The position numbers and the translations under genes are program-made. From positions 496,001 to 560,000 of the forward strand of contig OY970386.1 in the NCBI GenBank assembly GCA_963719465.1: 64,000 nt of DNA. Reading direction: 5' to 3'. This DNA comes from JALHUB01 sp963719465. GTDB lineage: Bacteria; Chloroflexota; Dehalococcoidia; DSTF01; JALHUB01. Of the stretch, positions 60,230 to 64,000 are shown one piece after another. A model generated the notes under the pieces. The model did not search any database, was not told the origin of the DNA, and saw nothing but the letters and a program-made list of their open reading frames with translations. Each line of letters starts with the position of its first letter. Position 1 is the first letter of the stretch.

Positions 60230-61589
60230 CGAAAGCCTCCTTGTCCAGGTCTTCCAGGAACATCGCCCGGCCCGTCTCGCCGCGCAGACGCCGCACCTCG
60301 CGAATGCCCATCGCGCCCAGAACCTCGATGAGCTGTGAGTGCCAGGCGCCCATCAGGTTCACCATCCGTTGCGCCGCGTACGCCGGCTCGACCTGCTGGA
60401 TCTGCACCGGACAGTTTGCGTCGTGGTCGCCGTCCTCGCAGACGCGGCAGCCCAGCGCAACGAGCAGCGCCGCTCCCACGCCCACCAGGTCGGCGCCGCA
60501 GATTATCGCCTTCGCCATGTGCTCCGCCAGCGCGATCCCGCCGCTGACGATGATCGTCATCTCGTCGCGAATGCCCGCTGCGACCAGCTTGCCATGCGCC
60601 TCGCGCAGCGCGTCGCGCATATAGCGCGGCTCCGGCGTCTCTACCTCCAGGCTGCTCTCGTCGGCGCACAGGTGAACGACGCGGATGCCCATGTCGTGAA
60701 GCTGCAATAGCCGATCGCCGGCGTTGCGGCTGAACGGCGTCCTCACCCCGATGACAAGTCGCGGATTGGCCTCGCGCGCCTGCCGAACGAGCTCGCCGAC
60801 GCCGTCGCAATCGCTGATCTCGACGAACTGCGCCCGACGCAGCAGGTCGCCGCGAGACCGCACCTCGTCGCCCTCCAGCAGCGGCACCAGGCGGCCGACG
60901 TTGTCACCGTCACCGATCTGTGAAGCGCGCGCGACGTTCAGCGTTCCCAGCGTTCCCGCGGCGCTCGTTCGAGCCGCGAGGAGGTTATCGCCGTCGCGGC
61001 CCCAGGGCGGAACGTCGAGAATGAGCGGCAGCGGCAGCTCCAGAAGCTGCTCCTCGCTTTCCGATTCGCCGTTCGTCCCGAAGCGAAGTCGCAGCGGCTT
61101 TGGGCCCAGGTCGACGGACGTGCTGATGTACTCGCGCCCGTGGATGCCGTCGCGCGTCGGCCGGACGATCTCCGACATGTCCGTCCACATCGAGTCGAAG
61201 CCGGGGCCGCAGAAGGCGCCACGATAGCCGGCGCCGGAGACGGGGATGCGGCCGGAGTCCGCCTGGTCCCAGGTCGTCAGAATCATCTTGCGGCTCCAGT
61301 AGCGGCCGCCGAGCGTCAGATAGTACGGATTGACGGAAAGCGAGAGGATGCCCTTCGTGCAGTTCTGGACGCAGGAGAGGCAGGCGCGGCAGTCGAAGGC
61401 CGGCTCCAGCGTTGCTGCGGGGTCAGCGTCATGGGCGCGTTCGAGTGGCCAGATGCCGCTCACGCAGGCGTTCTTGACGCAGTTGCGACAGCGCGCGCAG
61501 TCTTCCCGCCAATCGACAATGCTGTACTTGCCGATCCGGGGGAAACGAGGCGCTATCGGCGCCACCGGGACGTGGTAGCGTTCCGGCAA
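60213..61589 (-). CDS. Divergent paralogue of the glutamate synthase FMN/Fe-S subunit
   Basis: A ~458-residue protein related to the 58675 product. It has two N-terminal Fe-S motifs (CARCRNCVKNACV and CRACLSCVQNCTKGIL), a central TIM-barrel-like region and the 3Fe-4S-like loop ALGCRVCEDGDHDANCP. The strongly conserved MSFG/TGEGG FMN-site segments of the sister protein are missing, so it may serve as an electron-transfer or structural partner. TTG 61589 was chosen because AGGAGG lies 5-6 nt upstream; the frame is open to 61697. It is the first gene of the three-gene operon and overlaps the next by 17 nt. Confidence 0.72.
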   Translation of the reverse strand: MPERYHVPVAPIAPRFPRIGKYSIVDWREDCARCRNCVKNACVSGIWPLERAHDADPAATLEPAFDCRACLSCVQNCTKGILSLSVNPYYLTLGGRYWSRKMILTTWDQADSGRIPVSGAGYRGAFCGPGFDSMWTDMSEIVRPTRDGIHGREYISTSVDLGPKPLRLRFGTNGESESEEQLLELPLPLILDVPPWGRDGDNLLAARTSAAGTLGTLNVARASQIGDGDNVGRLVPLLEGDEVRSRGDLLRRAQFVEISDCDGVGELVRQAREANPRLVIGVRTPFSRNAGDRLLQLHDMGIRVVHLCADESSLEVETPEPRYMRDALREAHGKLVAAGIRDEMTIIVSGGIALAEHMAKAIICGADLVGVGAALLVALGCRVCEDGDHDANCPVQIQQVEPAYAAQRMVNLMGAWHSQLIEVLGAMGIREVRRLRGETGRAMFLEDLDKEAFGDIGY

Positions 61590-61801
61590 GATTCCCTCCT
61601 GCTCTCCTAATGCTGGCGAATTGACCGGCCACCGGCAACCGCTTGCCGCATGAATTCGGACACGTTCAGAATAACGTTTGCAGCAGCCACGTGTCAAGGC
61701 GACGCCGTTCGGCAGCGGCCCTCGCCTCTACAGGAGGCGCAAAAACGCCTTCTGTACTATGATGTCGCTGCATTCGTAATTGCGCAACAGGAGGAGAAGA
61801 A

Positions 61802-63016
61802 ATGCGAGACGCGGTCGTTTGCAGCCCCGTGCGTACTCCCGTCGGCCGCTACGGGGGCGCCTTGAAAGACATCGATCCGGAGACGCTGGCGTCCATAGTC
61901 GTCGAAGCCGTGCTGGAGCGCACGAAGATCGACCCCGCGCTGATCGAAGACAGCATCTTCGGCCACGGCTACCCGAGCGGTGAGACGCCGGCCATGGGAC
62001 GCCTGGCGGCGCTGCACGCCGACCTTCCAATCTCGGTCCCGGGCTTCCAGCTCGACAGGCGCTGCGGCTCCGGCCTGCTCGCGGTCTGCCTGGCGGCGAT
62101 GGAAGTGCAAACCGGCGTCGCCAACGTCGTGCTCGCTGGCGGCGTCGAGAGCATGAGCCAGGCGGAGTTCTACTTGCAGGGCATCCGCTGGGGACCCAAT
62201 CGCGGCCACCAGCAGCTCCTCGACCGCCTGGACCGCGCCCGTGTGACGGCTGGGACGTTCCGCTATCCCGTCGAGGGCGGCATGATCGAGACGGCGGAGA
62301 ACCTGCGCAAGCAGTACAAGATCCCGCGCGAAGAGCAGGACGAGTACTCGCTACGCTCCCACCAGCGGGCCTGCGCCGCCTGGGACGCCGGTCGCTTCGC
62401 CGCCGAGACAGTGCCGGTTTCGGTCCCGCAGAAGAAGGGTGATCCGGTGCTGTTCGCTCGCGACGAGCATCCGCGTGCCGACACGACGCTAGAGAAGCTG
62501 GCGTCGCTGCGGCCGATCCGCCTTAAGATCGACCCCGAATCCACGGTGACGGCCGGCAACGCCAGCGGCGAGAACGACGCTGCGGCCGCCTGTCTGGTCA
62601 CGACGTCGGAGAAGGCGGCGGAGCTGGGCCTCAAGCCAATGGCGAAGCTCGTCTCCTGGGCGTCGGCCGGCGTGCATCCGGCGTACATGGGCATCGGGCC
62701 CGTGCCGGCGACGAAGAAGGCGCTGGCGCACGCCGGGCTCGAACTGAAGGACATGGACCTCATCGAGCTGAACGAGGCGTTCGCCGCCCAGGTGCTCGCC
62801 GTCACGCGCGAATGGGGCTTCACGGAGCGCGATTTCGACCGCATGAACGTGAACGGCTCCGGCATCTCTATCGGCCACCCAATCGCAGCGACGGGCGCTC
62901 GGCTGGTCGCGACGCTGCTCTTCGAGATGGAGCGTCGCGGCGCTCGTTACGGCCTGGAGACGATGTGCTGCGGCGGCGGCCAGGGCATGGCGGCGGTCTT
63001 CGAAAGGATAGCCTAG
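61802..63016 (+). CDS. Acetyl-CoA acetyltransferase (thiolase)
   Basis: A 404-residue thiolase. The nucleophilic Cys88 is in LDRRCGSGLLAVCLAAME, and GGVESMSQAEFY, NASGENDAAAACLV and LIELNEAFAAQVLAV follow. The catalytic His is in GSGISIGHPIAATGARL and the second Cys in ETMCCGGGQGMAAVFE. It catalyses thiolytic cleavage or condensation of acyl-CoAs; biosynthetic versus degradative use is open. A strong AGGAGG ribosome site precedes ATG 61802. It is a single gene. Confidence 0.9.
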   Translation: MRDAVVCSPVRTPVGRYGGALKDIDPETLASIVVEAVLERTKIDPALIEDSIFGHGYPSGETPAMGRLAALHADLPISVPGFQLDRRCGSGLLAVCLAAMEVQTGVANVVLAGGVESMSQAEFYLQGIRWGPNRGHQQLLDRLDRARVTAGTFRYPVEGGMIETAENLRKQYKIPREEQDEYSLRSHQRACAAWDAGRFAAETVPVSVPQKKGDPVLFARDEHPRADTTLEKLASLRPIRLKIDPESTVTAGNASGENDAAAACLVTTSEKAAELGLKPMAKLVSWASAGVHPAYMGIGPVPATKKALAHAGLELKDMDLIELNEAFAAQVLAVTREWGFTERDFDRMNVNGSGISIGHPIAATGARLVATLLFEMERRGARYGLETMCCGGGQGMAAVFERIA

Positions 63017-63349
63017 CGCCGAAACCACGCCGCTGCCTGATCCGACTCGTCATGATGCGTCCAACTGCCATGGACCGCGCGAGACGGCAGTGCAACGTGC
63101 GCTGATCGCGCTCGGGGTGCCCTCCTCGTCCTTCGGACTCGTCGGGCCGAATCGCCAACCCACCTACCGGCCCCAACTCGCGGAGCCTGCCTGCCGCGTC
63201 CTCACGCCATCGACCCTGCGCGACGACGATGTATCGTACGATGATCGCGCTCCCGGTGCCCTCCTCGTCCTTCGGACTCGTCGGGCCGCCCCTCAACGAC
63301 GCCTCTCTCCGCCACCCCGACGTGCGATAATGAGGACAGGAGGACAAGC
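63017..63349. other. Intergenic region with a duplicated element (333 bp)
   Basis: Between the thiolase and peptidase genes. Apart from the 46-bp direct repeats listed separately and a short palindrome ATCGTACGAT in between, nothing gene-like is supported. Confidence 0.6.
63104..63288. repeat. Two 46-bp direct repeats (63104-63149 and 63243-63288)
   Basis: The copies differ at only two adjacent bases (GG versus CC) and are 139 bp apart. Each holds a compact inverted repeat GTCC-TTC-GGAC, and on the minus strand GCCC...GGGC can close a small hairpin. It looks like an intergenic REP-type element. No mobile-element ends were seen. Confidence 0.65.
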
Positions 63350-64000
63350 ATGCCTCAGCCGCTTCTCGCCCTCATCGGCGGCGACGAATTCCGCCCCCCG
63401 GACGACGTGCTCGACCGCTACCTTCTCGAGCGCCTTGCTCGCCACCCGCCGCGCGTCGCGATACTCCCGACCGCCGCCAGAGACGCCCCCCGGCTCGCCG
63501 CCGACCATGGCGTCCACCACTTCCAGCGCCTCGGCGCCGACGCCACCGCCGTCATGGCCCTCGACAGGCACGACGCCGACGACGAGCGCATCGCGGCAGG
63601 CATCGACGGCGTGGACCTCGTCTACCTCGCCGGCGGCGACCCCGTCCACCTCCTCGAGACCCTGCGCGGCTCCCTCCTGTGGCAGCGCCTCGTCGACTGG
63701 CTGCAGGGAAGGGGTTTCTCGCCGGCTCCAGCGCTGGCGCCATGGTGCTCGGTCAGGTGATGGGCTATCGAGGCGAATGGATCGAGGCGCTGGGCCTCCT
63801 GCCGGGCATCTGCGCCCTGCCTCACTTCCAGGAGTGGGGCGAGCAGGCGCTCCCGAGGCTGGAGAAGCGGTCAATTGAGAGAGGCTTGACGCTGCTTGGC
63901 ATCGACGCGGCTACCGGCTGCGTTGGCTGGGGCGACGACTGGGAAGTGCGAGGGCCCGGCGTCGTGACCGTCATCCGTGGCGGCGCGTCGCGCGTCTTCC
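63350..64000 (+). CDS. Peptidase S51/cyanophycinase-like protein (frameshifted, cut by window edge)
   Basis: Begins MPQPLLALIGGDEFRPPDD and shows DGVDLVYLAGGDPVHLLETL, the S51 pattern before the nucleophile. In the G run at 63711-63714 one base seems to be missing (-1). The other frame then continues FLAGSSAGAMVLGQV, containing the S51 nucleophile motif GSSAGA, and runs off the window edge. The family includes dipeptidase E, cyanophycinase and uncharacterised Ser hydrolases. Which one this is cannot be told. Only the ~217 visible residues are described. Confidence 0.68.

Noticed and set aside
63104..63149. Hammerhead-ribozyme-like string on the minus strand (GACGAGTCCGAAGGACGAG)
   Set aside because: The stem II look-alike is present, but the invariant core is wrong: CCGACGA instead of CUGANGA, and GAGG instead of GAAA. 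No matching cleavage-site helix was found.

Overview
The window is GC-rich, densely coded DNA from what looks like a Chloroflexota bacterium, most probably Dehalococcoidia-like. That placement is an inference from the gene repertoire: Thr/Pro-rich tethers behind signal peptides, a DUF4012 protein, cohesin-like and LPXTG surface proteins with a sortase, split ferredoxin-type glutamate synthase genes, and a phoB-phoR-pstSCAB order. No rRNA, tRNA, CRISPR array, phage or transposase gene was recognised.

Layout. 1-6190 (minus strand): phosphate uptake and sensing, phoB-phoR-(small ORF)-pstS-pstC-pstA-pstB, with an 11-bp-spaced direct repeat (Pho-box-like) before pstS. 6350-11640: a second OmpR-type two-component pair lies between a zinc-ribbon/GtrA operon and a GT39-type glycosyltransferase, with 11-bp-periodic repeats beside both flanking units. 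11650-16805: a thioredoxin-fold lipoprotein without its CxxC, an acyl-CoA synthetase, a frameshifted secreted protein, a candidate structured RNA with its own promoter, and a hypoxanthine phosphoribosyltransferase fused to a nuclease-like domain. 16990-49700 (plus strand): one long surface-polysaccharide locus. It holds a Wzm/Wzt exporter, hexapeptide acyltransferases, a small phosphatase, a cohesin-like stalk protein, a Wzz/BY-kinase, a sortase and its LPATG substrate, a DUF4012 protein, GDP-heptose genes, a degenerate initiating transferase, a sugar dehydrogenase, a Wzx flippase, a tandemly duplicated methyltransferase block, glycosyltransferases, an O-antigen ligase/polymerase, two GT9 transferases, ADP-heptose genes, an intact initiating transferase, an epimerase and a cupin. 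49700-64000: a GGDEF protein, an acidic hypothetical protein, an alcohol dehydrogenase, a ClC channel, an aldo/keto reductase, a three-gene glutamate synthase operon, a thiolase and a cut-off S51 peptidase.

How it works together. The polysaccharide locus carries enzymes for both known branches of activated heptose synthesis (GDP-D-alpha-D-heptose and ADP-beta-D-heptose), apparently sharing GmhA and GmhB. It also carries both export routes (ABC and Wzx/Wzy). A sortase and sortable protein inside it suggest that surface glycans and anchored proteins are assembled together on a cell envelope with a peptidoglycan-type anchor.

Sequence quality. Seven otherwise well-conserved genes are each broken by one single-base frame change (six +1, one -1), and one gene has CTG where ATG is expected. 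This pattern fits residual consensus errors in a long-read or metagenome assembly better than seven true pseudogenes. Those genes are annotated as interrupted CDSs over their full span.
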